DNA of 64,000 bases from Erinaceus europaeus (GCF_950295315.1 NC_080170.1:96686477-96750476); one strand, 5' to 3'. Numbered from the stretch's first letter, positions 34,513 through 45,540 are shown. Notes: generated by a model not told the origin, from the sequence alone. A program made the numbers and translations.

Positions 34513-34981
34513 TGCCAGGTTGCATCGTGGGGGAAAAAGAAGAGACCAGGAACTCATGGCAGAGCGGGAATGCAAATCTTTATTCATGTGGACAGCCCAG
34601 AATTGGGTGTGAGCACAGCAGTTTAGGCCATGTGGAGCTAGCAAAATGGCCACCTCCCACTATGCCCACCAGCCCTTCTCCTGGTCATGTTGTGGGAGAG
34701 AAAATAGAGCAAAGAGAGCGAAAGTGGAAACAGGAGAGACTTTTAGGGAGAATTCTGGAAGTGGCAAGTCGGCATGGGATTGGCTAGGAAAGGGGGTGGA
34801 GACAGACAAAAGGCATGTTGGGAAGGTGGAAGAGTCCTTAGCAACTGTTGCAATGGTTTTAACTGAATAAGCAATACCCTGAGGGGATAACATGATGGAG
34901 ATCTATAAATAAAACTTGCATGGAAATATAATGCTTTGTAGCCCTGCCAGTGTTCAACCACATCTGCACAATTTCCCAACA
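34513..34981 (-). mobile_element. Endogenous retrovirus 3' LTR
   Basis: A 469-bp segment bounded by TG...CA (TGCCAGG...CCCAACA). On the minus strand it begins TGTTGGGAAATTG, has a TATTTATAG box near 34910 and AATAAA at 34584-34579, about 70 bases before its 3' end. Start sequence and adjoining purine tract resemble class II (beta-like, IAP-type) elements; the class is inferred. Possible 6-bp target copy GGGCAG at 34507-34512. Confidence 0.8.
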
Positions 34982-35554
34982 CCTCCCCCTTTCCTTTTAT
35001 CTAATGGCCATAGTATAGAAAATTTAGAGTGGAGCAGGCTTAATGTTTTTTAAGGAATGCCAGGCTCCAGTGGGAAGATGCAGGATGTTTTTGTGGGGGA
35101 GGGAAGACTTACATAGCCGCCAACCTTGTGAGATTTATGTGTTCCCCCCCCCTTTTTCTCAACCCCTCTGTAGAGAGAGAGAGACTTACCTGGAGGGACT
35201 CATAGGTTAAGCTCTGCCAGGCTTCACCATCTCTTCACAATATTTCTATATCTTTCCCTTATCTTTCTATCTAATCATCACATTTAAATGGGTCAATGTC
35301 TGTAAAAGACTCCATCTCTGACAGAGAAATAGTAGTGTAGGGGTGAACAGAAACCTGTTAGGCAGAATGATATTGTGCAGGTGTTTTTAAAAGAACTGGA
35401 ATAAGACAGGAAGGGACAAGTAGGAGAGCAGCAAGAGCCAGTGTGATGCCAAGGAGAGGCCTGGTGGGCAAAGGGGTGTTTCCTGCCTCAAAGGGCAGGG
35501 CCTATCAGGCTAAATGGGGCGTTTCCTGCCTCTGGGGGTAGGGCCTAGTAAAGG
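34982..35554 (-). pseudogene. ERV internal 3' remnant: polypurine tract and env-like membrane anchor
   Basis: Adjacent to the LTR, the minus strand carries a polypurine tract (34998-34982), the plus-strand primer for retroviral replication. Further upstream (about 35495-35358) an open stretch encodes a 20-residue Leu/Ala-rich hydrophobic segment plus a short polar tail ending at a stop (35360-35358). That layout fits the C-terminal membrane anchor of an envelope protein. No 5' LTR, gag or pol is present. Family unknown; the copy cannot function. Confidence 0.6.
35458..35546. repeat. About 42-bp tandem repeat in the ERV remnant
   Basis: Units starting GGCCT at 35458 and 35499, with a third start at 35542, each contain TTTCCTGCCTC. 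Confidence 0.65.
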
Positions 35555-35830
35555 TGGGGGTTCCAGGGTATGTTGGTGTGGTCATCTGCTCAGTGAAGTC
35601 ATGTTGGTGCCATGGTAACATCTGCAACTTGGTGGCTGAAAAAGTATTAAGATATAAAGCAGAACAAATTGTTAAATAATCAGGAATCTAAAGGTAGACT
35701 ATAGCAGATGAGATTTGGGTTCTCCAAATCTTTTTGGGGGTTAAATTAAATTATATTTTTATATATTTGAGCACTTCCTACTTCCAGCTTGCTTCAAAAT
35801 AAGTCAAAGAACACATATGTGTATATATGG
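35555..35830 (-). mobile_element. L1 3' UTR, proximal part, antisense
   Basis: Resumes the L1 interrupted at 34512: GGTATGTTGGTGTGGTCATC, CATCTGCAACTTGGTGGCTG, AACAAATTGTTAAATAATCA. Confidence 0.75.
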
Positions 35831-35889
35831 TTATAAATTTTATTTAAAATATATCTTTACCTCATCTATAATTCAATAAAAAAGAAATA

Positions 35890-36158
35890 ATTTGGGTGGG
35901 AGATGGTGTATTGGGTTAAATGCACATATTACCAAGCTCACGGACCTGCGTACAAATCCCTGCTCTCCACCTGCAGGCTATCTGCTTCCTAAATGGTGGA
36001 TCAGATTTACAGATGTCTATCTTTCTCTCCCTTTCCCTATCTTCTGTCTGTCCTATCAAAGAAAATATGAGAGAGGGAGAAAAAATTGTTACCAGGAGCT
36101 GTAGTGTTGGCACCAAGCCCCAGCAATAACCTTGGTGGCAATAAAAAAAAAAAAAATT
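35890..36158 (+). repeat. SINE, old long form
   Basis: Head 'GTATTGGGTTAAATGCACAT', body, tail CCCCAGCAATAACCTTGGTG and A14. Head-to-tail with the next SINE. Confidence 0.75.
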
Positions 36159-36159
36159 A

Positions 36160-36380
36160 ATGGGCCGGATGATGATGCACCTGGTTGAGCGCACAGGTTA
36201 CAATGTGCAAGAAACCGGGTTCGAGCCCCCAAGTCCCCACCTGCAGGGGGAAAGCTTTGTGAGTGGTGAAACAGGCCTGTAGGTGTCTCTCTGTCTCTCT
36301 CCCTCCCCCACCCCTCTAGATTTCTGGCTGTCTCTGTCCAATAAATAAATAAATATAATTTAAAAATTTTAAATAAAAAC
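36160..36380 (+). repeat. SINE, type B
   Basis: Well preserved: GATGCACCTGGTTGAGCGCA, B-box GGTTCGAGCCC, CTGGCTGTCTCTGTCCAATA, (AAAT)n. Confidence 0.88.
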
Positions 36381-36607
36381 ATGAAATAATTGAATTTTGG
36401 TTCTTAGTGAAGTGGTATAAAGAAATATTTTTAGTGTGTGAAGAGATGTGAGTGGGGAGGCCAGGACCAATGTGATGACTACTTTTAGGAACCATACATC
36501 TTACAATGAAGCCTCTGTATCAGATAAATGCATAGATGTATTTTTATGTAAATGTGTCAGCTTGCATACTACAGTGTGCTTGGTAAAAAGTAAATTAGTA
36601 ATTATTA

Positions 36608-36736
36608 ATTAGGAGTTAACATGTGGCTCACCTGGTAGAGTTTATATGTTATCATTCTTAAGGACCAAGGTTCGCAAGCCATCACACAATAGTGGAGTGG
36701 TGTTATGGTGTCTATCCTATCTGCCTCTCCCAGGCA

Positions 36737-36774
<38 letters not shown>

Positions 36775-36805
36775 TTCTCCCTCTATCCAGGATAATGGGA
36801 AAAAA
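36608..36805 (+). repeat. Old SINE with (CT)n
   Basis: 'GCTCACCTGGTAGAGTTTAT' head and a CT array at 36738-36770. Confidence 0.6.
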
Positions 36806-37844
36806 ACACATTTACTGATCAAAAATGTCTTTTGCTAATGTTTATTTATTAGATTATCACACAAAGGGTTCGTGAAATATTAATAATGCAATGCAACAGG
36901 TAACCATGACCTTGCTGCTTTTCTCCTCTTGACTAAGCACGGTTTACTTGATACCTCATCCAAAGCAAAGTTTGCCTTAACAACTGAGTAAATCTAGTGT
37001 GGAGAATCTTAATACAGTAGGAAAATATTTAGCACTGAAAAAGAGTCTGTGTCAAGTTCTTAAAATTCACCATATTTTCTTTTCTGATATGTATTCTTTA
37101 TTCCTGGAGTTACTAAGTCATTGCCTCTTTGAGTGCTCAGATTTTCAGAAACTGTTAGAAAATGTACGTGGTTCCTCTGGTTAGGAAATAAGCATTGATA
37201 CTGATTCTTAAGATTTCTTGAATTGAAATGTTCCCTAAGGCAAGAATACTTTACTTGCATGCCAATTTCCTCAAGTAAAACTTGTATGCTTTCTTTTTTT
37301 CTTTTTTGCTTGTAGGCTTTCTAATTCTGTGCCAACTCATAAGTTAGCTGACGATTTGTGAGATCAATTACCTTTGTGGGAAGGAATATCTACCAATGCC
37401 AAGTTGGGCTAAATTGTTAAATAAATTGAAAGTGCTAAGTCAGTAATTAAAAAAAAAAAGAAGCTGTCAAACCTTCCTAGAATATTTGATATTTGATCCC
37501 TCTTTTCAAAGCTTGAAACAACATAGGAAGCTAGAAGTCTGATAGGTCATACTGATAATATTACTTATTTGTTTTTAATCATTGTACTAAAAGTACTTTA
37601 TATGGATTATTTATCTAAACCTCCTACTAATCTTTATGGTAAGTATTGTTATTATGTTCAGTTAACAAATGAAGTAATTAACGGGCCAAAGTGAAAATAT
37701 TGGTGTGACAAGTAGAACACAGAAATTTGCTTCTCATACAGTTAAACCTCCTGCTTATAGCATAGCCATTCTTTTTGACTTCCAGTAGTAACAAATTATT
37801 TTACACCAAGGTCATTTAAAGGTTTAAAATGAAGAATGCATGTG
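36806..37844. other. Unique DNA
   Basis: Two opposite 61-66-codon frames overlap at 36999-37260 without recognisable motif. A TTTTTTTCTTTTTTGCTTGTAG acceptor-like tract near 37291-37316 has no exon evidence behind it. Confidence 0.4.
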
Positions 37845-38015
37845 TGACTCTTCCAGTCATTAGCTGTGCACTATGGGGCAAGTTAATTTACCTCATCTGT
37901 AAAGAAAAAAGGTCAATAACCATAACTTCTCATAGTATTATTGTAAGACTATCTGTAGAGATCATGTAAATTAGTGTTCACATTTAGTGTTCAAAACATT
38001 ACAAGTATTATTATA
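37845..38015 (+). repeat. MIR
   Basis: The MIR core order is clear: CATTAGCTGTGCACTATGGG, CAAGTTAATTTACCTCATCTG, AATAACCATAACTTCTCATA, TTGTAAGACT, ATGTAAATTAGTGTTCA. Confidence 0.75.
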
Positions 38016-38474
38016 ACTTGATGATATATTCATTTATAATAATAATAACATGAATAGTTTCAGTTGGATAGCATGCATATAAATAAACACTAGTTCACAG
38101 TCCTTGTTTTACCTATTGATTCCCATTTGGCTATAGAATTAAACTAAATCTCTAATAAGATTGTATAGCCTCTTACACAGATAATTGTCTAGTTTGGTTA
38201 TAAGATGTGAATATTAGTTGTTATTTTATTCCAAGCCATTTGAGTGAGCACATAGCTTGTCTGTATTTTTTAGAAATGATAGAGTAAGAATTGGTTTCAT
38301 TATGCTCATTAAAGATTCGGATTTTGCTTGGCCTGTGGGTAAGAAAAATCAAGTTATTTTATATCATCTTTGTAAGTGTGTTTCTCAGCAGTGTGAGATA
38401 AGACCTACCAAAATCTCTAGTTAACCATATAGACATCAGAAATCATGAATTCATATTTGTTTCTGGGTGTTTTG
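38016..38474. other. Unique AT-rich DNA
   Basis: Nothing recognised apart from a short ATAATAATAATAA run near 38036. Confidence 0.4.
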
Positions 38475-38625
38475 TTTGACAAAGACAAAAAAAACAGAGA
38501 TAGATAGCTAGAGAGAGAGAGAGAGATGACATCACCAAAATTCCTTCAGTGAAGAGTAGGCCAGGTTTGAATTTGGTTTATGCACATGGCAAAGAATGCA
38601 GCATCACAGTGAACTATTTCAACCC
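38475..38625 (-). repeat. Diverged SINE, antisense
   Basis: Purine-rich (GA)n part at 38510-38527 and 'CCAGGTTTGAATTTGG' in place of the B-box complement. Confidence 0.45.
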
Positions 38626-38761
38626 TTTTCATTTTTGTTTCCAAATAACCTAGAGAAGTCACAACAGAGATAAAAATGTAGAGAAGTTACTAGAAAATTT
38701 CTGAGCCAGTATGTTTAATACTTAACATCCCCCCCCCACCAGACCCCCAATCCTTACACCT

Positions 38762-38855
38762 TAATGCCTAGGGTCAGATTAATCTTGAATTTGAATTCCA
38801 ATCCTATCAATTAGTGAGATAGTGACCCTGGACATGCCTCTCTAAGCTTCTCTTT
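38762..38855 (+). repeat. MIR fragment
   Basis: 'TTGAATTCCAATCCTATCAA', 'AGTGACCCTGGACATGCCTC' and 'TAAGCTTCTC' follow MIR order. Confidence 0.5.
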
Positions 38856-39690
38856 CTTTTTCTTTTTTTTTTTTTTTGGACACTGGTAAGACAACAATAC
38901 CAACAAAATAAGTGGTCATAACTGACACCAACTTCACAACCTATGTCTTAAAATTCAGGTAATGAATTCTATACGGTGGCATACTCACTCCATTTTCAGT
39001 ACATTTCAACAATTGTGATTTAATGAGTACTCTTGTTATTCCGCTTGAAGCTAAATGTGACTAATTTTAATCTGACTTTAGATTCTGTATGTTTTTAAAA
39101 AGATTAAAAGGAAAATAAACCATGTTCAATATAAATTAAAATACTTGTGAAATATGTCTTTTACTTGAAAAAAAAATCTTACATTCCCCAAAGTTCAAAG
39201 CAGTAAAGCCAACTTTTTTGTACTAAGTTCTTTAATCATACAAACTCATCAAACCATCAAGTAACAATTATAAAGTGCCTGCGTGGGTCAGGAATCATGC
39301 TGGGCCCTATAATACATCAATTAACGATGATACACTGCATCTGCAGCATTTTTCAAAGTTTTAAATGCGGTTGTGAATTAATTATTGATAATTCTAATCT
39401 TTGAATTTTTTTTTGGTTTGGCATTTAATTTATTCTATGAAAAAATAAGACCTAAGAACAGACAGCTGGGCAGTTAAAACAGATACATTTCATTTTAACT
39501 TTTAAATTTTTTTTTCTTTTTTTTTCATTTTCAGGTTCAAAGTGCTACTCTTATTACATTGCTATAGTGTTCTAAACTCTGAATACATTAATTACTATGA
39601 ATATGGGTTTGACTACATTTGCAAATTTCAAAGAAATTCCAACTTGACATCTGATAAGTCATCACAAAAATGTATGCTTCACAGCCCCTC
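38856..39690. other. Unique DNA, possible old relic
   Basis: 39270-39345 (AAGTGCCTGCGTGGGTCAGG, TGCTGGGCCCTATAATAC) recalls the tail of an ancient mammalian repeat. A long pyrimidine tract ending TTTTCAG (39506-39536) looks like a splice acceptor, but the frame after it runs into an L1 end. Confidence 0.4.
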
Positions 39691-39703
39691 AAACTATGTT
39701 GAG

Positions 39704-39829
39704 GACCTAGTGGTGGTTGTATTATTATATGGGAAACTGGGGAATGTTATGCATGTACAAACTATTGAACTTACTGTTGAATGTAAAACATTAATTCCCG
39801 AATAAAAAAAAGAAAGTTTTTTTTAAAAA
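39704..39829 (+). mobile_element. 126-bp L1 3'-end insertion with 13-bp TSD
   Basis: Ends 'ACATTAATTCCCGAATAAA' plus an A-rich tail. AAACTATGTTGAG flanks it perfectly (39691-39703, 39830-39842). The 87-codon frame ending here is therefore half repeat. Confidence 0.82.
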
Positions 39830-39850
39830 AAACTATGTTGAGTATTAAAG

Positions 39851-40018
39851 TCTGTTCTCTCTGTCTGTGTCTCTGTCCCTGTCCCTCTCCCTGTCCCTGT
39901 CCCTGTCCCTGTCCTTGTTCCTCTCCCTCTCCCTCTCCCTCTCCCTCTCCCTCTCCCTCTCCCTCTCCCTCTCCTCTCCCTCTCCCTCTCCCTCTTTCTC
40001 TCCCTCTCCCTCTCCTTT
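39851..40018. repeat. (CCCTGT)n/(CCCTCT)n hexamer array
   Basis: Starts as TGTCTCTG and CCCTGT units and becomes pure CCCTCT, about 170 bases. The minus strand is (AGAGGG)n. Frames through it translate to Ser-Pro or Arg-Glu/Gly repeats and are not genes. Confidence 0.9.
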
Positions 40019-41269
40019 TTGGATAAGCAATGGATTTTTATCTCATTCTTCCATTTGCAACCTAACAAACACTATCCATTCTTAAACTTCTGCTTTCTTT
40101 CCACAAAGTAGAATATAATAATCATATGACTGTTTAAATGCAGTTAGTTGCTCCTTAATCTTAAGCAAGTACAAATTAATTTTGTGTTGTAAAGTGGTTT
40201 CTGATTACTTGAAATTTCCCACAGATGTAGTTTCCAGCTAAATTATTAGTCATTCTAACTTCTGTATTTCTCTACTATGGCTCATAGGCAGAAGGATCAG
40301 ACAATTCACTCAGACTTTCAGACGCAGGCTGTGAAGTTGGTGTCAATTATGAAGCTTAAAGTCAGCAGAAGCAGATGTATATTAGAGCTAAATTCTGTAT
40401 CTAAAGATTGAATCTTCTTTCCTCTCCTATTCCCCAGTCCTAGAGTTTTATTCTTGGGGCACAAAAAGAAAAAAGATGAAGTTTATCTGCATTCACCATA
40501 CTCAGTAACAAGTGGCAGCTGATTTAGTCGAGTTCACAATGACAAAACTTACTGTGCTTTGAGTGCATGACCTTTACTTAATGAAAAAGAAGAAAAACTG
40601 CAGAAATGAAGCTGTTAGCAAATTATACTGTGATTTTGTTGTTTTTCCACAAAAGATACAAATGGGAGAAATATGTAAGGGAAAGAGACACAAGAATTTG
40701 AGGTAATTTCCCCTCGCCATTTATACAGACACATGCTAATTTAAGTGAAGATGTAGTTTGCATCATCATTAACATGACAGTCCTTTACTGCTTTGAGAGT
40801 TCTGATCAGTTTGCATTGTATCTGCAATCATTATTTCTTGATACTACAATTTACTTGTTTTGTTAAGTTAGATTTTTTTTTTTTTGCACAAGCATTTACA
40901 AAGATTGCCTTCCTTTAGGAAATGTAAGGTTTAAGCCACCCAAATTAAAGGTAATACTGTTTTGCTATGTTATTTAGGGCTGTATAGGTATTTGATAAAA
41001 TAAATAAATTGCAAGACAGTTTCCACAAATCTCACTTGAGATTTAAGAAATGTTTGCTTATGTCCAAAGTGTATGAGAAAATATTAATTAGGTATCTCTC
41101 GGTATTTCATTCTTAGTATGTACAGAACATACTAAACCAATTCCTTCCTTCTTCCTCTTATTTCAGTTTGCCCCTTTTTAAGTAAATGTGAAGCACAGAA
41201 ACTAAGAAACCCGATTCATCCTCAAAAGTCCTTTTCTTTATTTCCCTTCCTTATCTCTATCTCTCACTC
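40019..41269. other. Unique DNA
   Basis: No gene or clear repeat; T12 near 40872. Confidence 0.4.
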
Positions 41270-41473
41270 TTTTTCTCTTGCTCTTTTTTACTTTATTTGA
41301 TATAACAATGAAATGGAGAGGAGAGGGGTGACAGAAAGAGAAAGATAAACACCTGCAGACCTGCTTCACAGCCATGAAGTGTCCCTGCTTCAGGTGGTGA
41401 GGAGGAGCTCGAACCCAGGTTCTTGAACATAGTACTAGGTGCGTGAAATTGGGTGCACCCTTGCTTAGCCCCC
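41270..41473 (-). repeat. SINE, antisense
   Basis: 'CACCTGCAGACCTGCTTCAC' body and 'CTTGCTTAGCCCCC' head. Two SINEs lie in the same orientation here. Confidence 0.75.
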
Positions 41474-41697
41474 TCCCTTCTTTCTCTTATATTTATTTAT
41501 TTTTAATTACCTTTATTTATTGGATAGAGACAGCCAGAAATTGAGAAAAAGGGGGAGATTGAGAGGGAGAGAGATGGAGAAATACCTGCAGCCCTGCTTC
41601 ACTACTTGTGAAGTTTCTTCCTCCTTGTAGGTGAGATCAGGGACTTGAACCCAGGTCCTTGCACACTGTAGCAGGTGCGCCATCACCAAGCCCCTCA
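41474..41697 (-). repeat. SINE, type B, antisense
   Basis: 'TTGGATAGAGACAGCCAGAA' is the type B terminal motif; it ends at 'GCGCCATCACCAAGCCCC'. Confidence 0.82.
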
Positions 41698-41869
41698 CTT
41701 TCTCCTAGACACAAAGAGGTCTGTTCTTCTCTGTATGCCTCCATTCTTAAAACTACCCTTGTCAGGCTACAACTCCCCTAGCCTGGACTAACTGCTACAA
41801 AAATCTCTTGAATGAACTGTGAGGTCCATTCTAATCCCTGTGTTTTAATACAACTCTAATTTTGTCACT

Positions 41870-42299
41870 TTCCTGAAGTCCCTTTTCTCTCAGCTTTGAA
41901 ATCCTTTCATCTCCTACTCAGCCTCTCATAATTACACTCGGTTCCCCTACTTTGCTTCCCCTTTCTTACTGAGCCCCTGTTGTCCCTATGTACCCCATGG
42001 CTTATTCCCTTACAAAAGTAACCCTCAGTCAGGATTCAAAGGTCCTCTTCCCTCTTCAGAGTTCTTATGATACAGTAGTTGATCCTTCACATTTCAGACT
42101 GGTCATCATCCCCCTAAGAAAGGTTTTCCTAATCTCTCCTATAAGTACTTTCCCTACTGTTGCATCAGATACCTGAATACTTATCACAGTTATAAATTTT
42201 GTCATTTGTGTTGATTAATTGATTTGTGTCATTCTCCCCTGGACTTTGTTCACCATTATGTTCTTGCTTCCTTGTTTATGTCTGTCTCTTGATAAAGCA
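41870..42299 (+). repeat. L2-like ancient LINE 3' end (tentative)
   Basis: 'AAAGGTTTTCCTAATCTCTCC', 'TACTTATCACAG' and 'CTCCCCTGGACTTTGTTCAC' recall the order in L2 3' ends. The 62-codon frame within it has no coding evidence. Confidence 0.4.
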
Positions 42300-42718
42300 C
42301 TCAATTATATAATTAATTAGATTACTCATAATGCTAAATTCCCATGTATTTTAAATATTAAATCCCATAGTTAAGTTATACCTTGTGTACTTCAGTAAAT
42401 ATCAATGAAAGAAAAAATGCCATACTGACAGACAACTGCCACATGCAGTACAATAATCTATCACTTCCTGACTTAGTAGGAAATTGTGGTTCTTAAAAAG
42501 AAACACACACACAATTATGAAAGATGGCGTAATGCCAAATATCTTACCACTCAAAAGACTCAAAAGTGTCAGGGTGATATCTTAATTTCTAAGATAAGTC
42601 AAACAAATTTCCTAGCATATATCTTATATTTAAGACACATATAATACTTCATCCTTAGTATGAAATTTTTCAGTTATCTCAGATGAGGATAATGGATCAA
42701 TGGAATTTTTTCTCAGTT
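42300..42718. other. Unique AT-rich DNA
   Basis: Nothing recognised except (AC)n at 42504-42513. Confidence 0.4.
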
Positions 42719-42732
42719 GAATTAGACTTTTA

Positions 42733-42922
42733 AAAACTATTTATTTATTTATTTATTTATTATTGAATAGAGACAGAGAGAGATTGAGAGGGGAGTGAGA
42801 GACAGAGCCGGACAGACACTTGGGAAGCTTTACCCCCCACAGGTGGGGACCAGAGGCTTGAACCTCCGTCCTTGAAGACTATAATGTGAGAACTTACCAG
42901 GTGTGCCACCACCTGACCCACA
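42733..42922 (-). repeat. SINE, type B, TSD
   Basis: (TTTA)n tail, body, head 'GTGTGCCACCACCTGACCCA'. Duplication GAATTAGAC(T/A)TTTA at 42719-42732 and 42923-42936. Part of the middle is deleted (CACTTGGGAAGCTTT). Confidence 0.85.
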
Positions 42923-43119
42923 GAATTAGACATTTATAGATGTCAAGTGACCATAGTAGCTTTCATTAACTTTGAAAATATTTTTAGAAATTAAGATATT
43001 TCTATATATCAACTTTCTAGAGTTTTTGATGGTTTCCACTTCATCAGGTATTTCTAGAATGTAGCACTAAACACTATACTTGAATTTCTAGAGTGGTATA
43101 GGAAAATATCAGTTTCTAA

Positions 43120-43660
43120 GTTTTCATTTCTTTATTTTTATAATTTTTGTTATGAATAGTATGTTACAAGATTGTAAGATTACAATGTATAGTTCCCACA
43201 CCCACCAACAGAGTTCTGTATCCCCAACTTCCCAAAGATAACCACTATAGTTCTCACAAGTCTTAGAAATGGTTTGCTTGCTTCTGGTTATTATGTTTCT
43301 TTTGTTTTGTTTTTGTTTTTGTTTTGGCAAGTTCTTGTAGATCAGGTCTCTAGATTACACATATGAGTGAAACGATCTGGTAGTCTCTTTCAGCTCTTAT
43401 TGTGTTAAGCATAATCACCTTCAGTTCCATCTATTTTGTACCAAAGGACACAAATTCATTTTTTTGATTGAAGAGTAGTATGCCATGGAATTGTATCTCA
43501 TATTTTCTTTAACTAGTCATCTGTTGATGGGCATTTAGGCTGCTTCCACAATTTGGTTATTGTGTATAATGTAGCTATGAACATAGGGGTGCATATGTCC
43601 CTTCTAATTAGTATTTGGATTTTCACTGAATAAATGCTAGAGTGGTATTGCTAGTCCTTG
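43120..43660 (-). mobile_element. L1 ORF2 end and 3' UTR, antisense
   Basis: ORF2 C-terminal DNA (about 43350-43650: ATATGAGTGAAACGATCTGG, TAGTCATCTGTTGATGGGCA, GTAGCTATGAACATAGGGGT) joins a short 3' UTR with CCAACAGAGTTCTGTATCC. Frameshifted and stop-ridden. Confidence 0.8.
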
Positions 43661-44500
43661 TACTTTTATTGCATGCAACATTGTGAGAAAGTTTTTTTGT
43701 TTGTTTAAATCTCCACACTTCAGATACCTTGTCAACAGAGTCTAATAAGATTAAATTCATTACTGTAATAGCTACCATTATGTGAGGGATACATTGAGTT
43801 ACCAAATAATATTAGTTCTTGTCTTTTTTCTTATTTTTCTTTCTTATCCGTTTCATCATTTTGATTGTTTAAGACCTTTAAAAATGTGAAATTATTTATG
43901 CCAACTTGTACATGCTCAGTTTCAAATCACATTTCTTCTCACTTCTCTGGAAAATGGATATAAAAGTTCTCTCAGTTGGGGACTGACTTTTTCATGCTGA
44001 TAAGTACATTTATTTATAGAAAGATATCAATCAAGAACATATAAAAAACTGAAAGACCAAGACCCTTTGAAAAGGAAAAGGAAGAAGCATATGTAATCTG
44101 TGGCATTTTCAGATTGAGGTTCTCTGACATGTGGTTTGCCTAAAGGAAATAACAAATGATACTGAAGAATTCAACGTAACCTCTTCCACACCTCTAGTCT
44201 TCTCTTAAGGAACACCTTGATGTGAAAATCTGAGTCACATACCCTACTTCTCTGGAAAGAGTAATTTTGAAACTAACAGTTAACTTCCTTCAGTCAGTTA
44301 GGGGAAGTGCCCCTTTGACCATGTAATATACAATAAAAGGAACAATTATTTTATCTTGTTAGCATATACTTAAAATACACACACACAGTTAAAATTAGTT
44401 AAACTTTTAAGGTCACTTTTACAAATTGGAGTCAGAATTTGAGGGCTTGCATCTAAAAAATGGTTTTGGAAAAAAAAAGATTTATCTCAGTCTTTCCAGT
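43661..44500. other. Unique DNA
   Basis: No gene; a (CA)n of five units near 44378. Confidence 0.4.
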
Positions 44501-44589
44501 CAAGTTTCTTTCTCTCCCCCTTTCTTTCATTCATCTTTCTTTTCTTCCTTTCTACATTCCTTCCTTCTTCCCTCCCTTCTTTATTCCTT

Positions 44590-44778
44590 CCTTCTTCCTT
44601 TCCTAAATAAAAACAGAGAGTAATTGTGAGGGAAGGAGAAGATAGATAGACAGATACCTGTAGCACTGCTTCACCACTCATGAAGCTTTTCCCCTTGCAG
44701 GTGTGGACCAAGGCCTTGAACCTCAGTCCTGTGTATTGTAACATGTATGCTTAACCAGGTGTACCACCCAGTCACATA
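44590..44778 (-). repeat. SINE, type B-like, antisense, next to TTCC-rich tract
   Basis: 'CTTCACCACTCATGAAGCTT' and 'GTGTACCACCCAGTCAC'. A (TTCC/TTCT)n tract at 44505-44600 adjoins its tail. Confidence 0.7.
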
Positions 44779-44802
44779 TATATATATCTATTTTCACCCA
44801 AT

Positions 44803-44805
44803 TTC

Positions 44806-44859
<54 letters not shown>

Positions 44860-44881
44860 AGAGAGAGAGAGAGAGAGAGAG
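44803..44881. repeat. (TA)n then (GA)n compound microsatellite
   Basis: Alternating TA from about 44805 to 44824 passes directly into GA repeats to 44881, with two GGGA interruptions. Confidence 0.9.
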
Positions 44882-44956
44882 TAAGATTTTCTTCTTTCAT
44901 GTCACTGGGCCTCACCATTCTAGGCTTACTTTTCTAGATAGAAAAAAGAGAGAAAG

Positions 44957-45313
44957 AGCGGGTCGGGCGGTGGCGCAGTGGGTTAAGCACATGTGGCGCA
45001 AAGCGCACGGACCGGCGTAAGGATCCTGGTTCGAGCCCCCGGCTCCCCACCTGCAGGGGAGTCGCTTCACAGGCGGTGAAGCAGGTCTGCAGGTGTCTAT
45101 CTTTCGCTCCCCTTCTCTGTCTTCCCCTCCTCTCTCCATTTCTCTCTGTCCTATCCAACAACGAATTGCATCAACAAGGGCAATAATAATAACCACAACG
45201 AAGCTACAACAAGGGCAACAAAAGGGGGAAAAAAAAAGAAAATGGCCTCCAGGAGCGGTGGATTCATGGTGCAGGCACCGAGCCCAGCAATAACCCTGGA
45301 GGAGGAAAAAAAA
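44957..45313 (+). repeat. SINE, type A long form, well preserved
   Basis: CpG-rich head GGGTCGGGCGGTGGCGCAGT, B-box GGTTCGAGCCC (45028-45038), body, CAACAAGGGCAA linkers, then the long tail GGCCTCCAGGAGCGG ... AACCCTGGAGG and poly(A). Intact CpGs point to a recent insertion; (GA)n flanks obscure the duplication. Confidence 0.92.
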
Positions 45314-45324
45314 AAAAGAGAGAG

Positions 45325-45450
45325 AGAGGAAGAAAACTAGAATGAGAAACATCCTAGCACCAAAGCTCCCCCAGTGCTATGAACTTTTAACCTGGGTCAC
45401 CTGCATAGCAAAGTAGGCACCTTCCCAGGTGAGTTGTTTTGCTGGCCCAG
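45325..45450 (-). repeat. SINE fragment, antisense
   Basis: 'CACCAAAGCTCCCCCAGTGC' to 'GAGTTGTTTTGCTGGCCC', a decayed type C-like copy. Confidence 0.4.
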
Positions 45451-45540
45451 ATTTTAATAGTGAAGTAGCCATTTGTGTAGAAGCCAAGTGTATCCTTTGT
45501 AAAAACGAAACAAAACAAAAAAAATTTAGAAAACTTGCAT

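Noticed and set aside
34743..34982. 79-codon minus frame in the ERV LTR as viral coding
   Set aside because: It lies within the LTR between TG...CA ends and begins upstream of the TATA-like box; LTRs of this kind are non-coding.
39823..40068. 81-codon Arg/Glu/Gly-rich frame and opposite Ser/Pro-rich frames
   Set aside because: Translation of the hexamer microsatellite in several frames.
44816..44881. CRISPR-like periodic repeats
   Set aside because: Dinucleotide microsatellite without spacers, in a vertebrate sequence.
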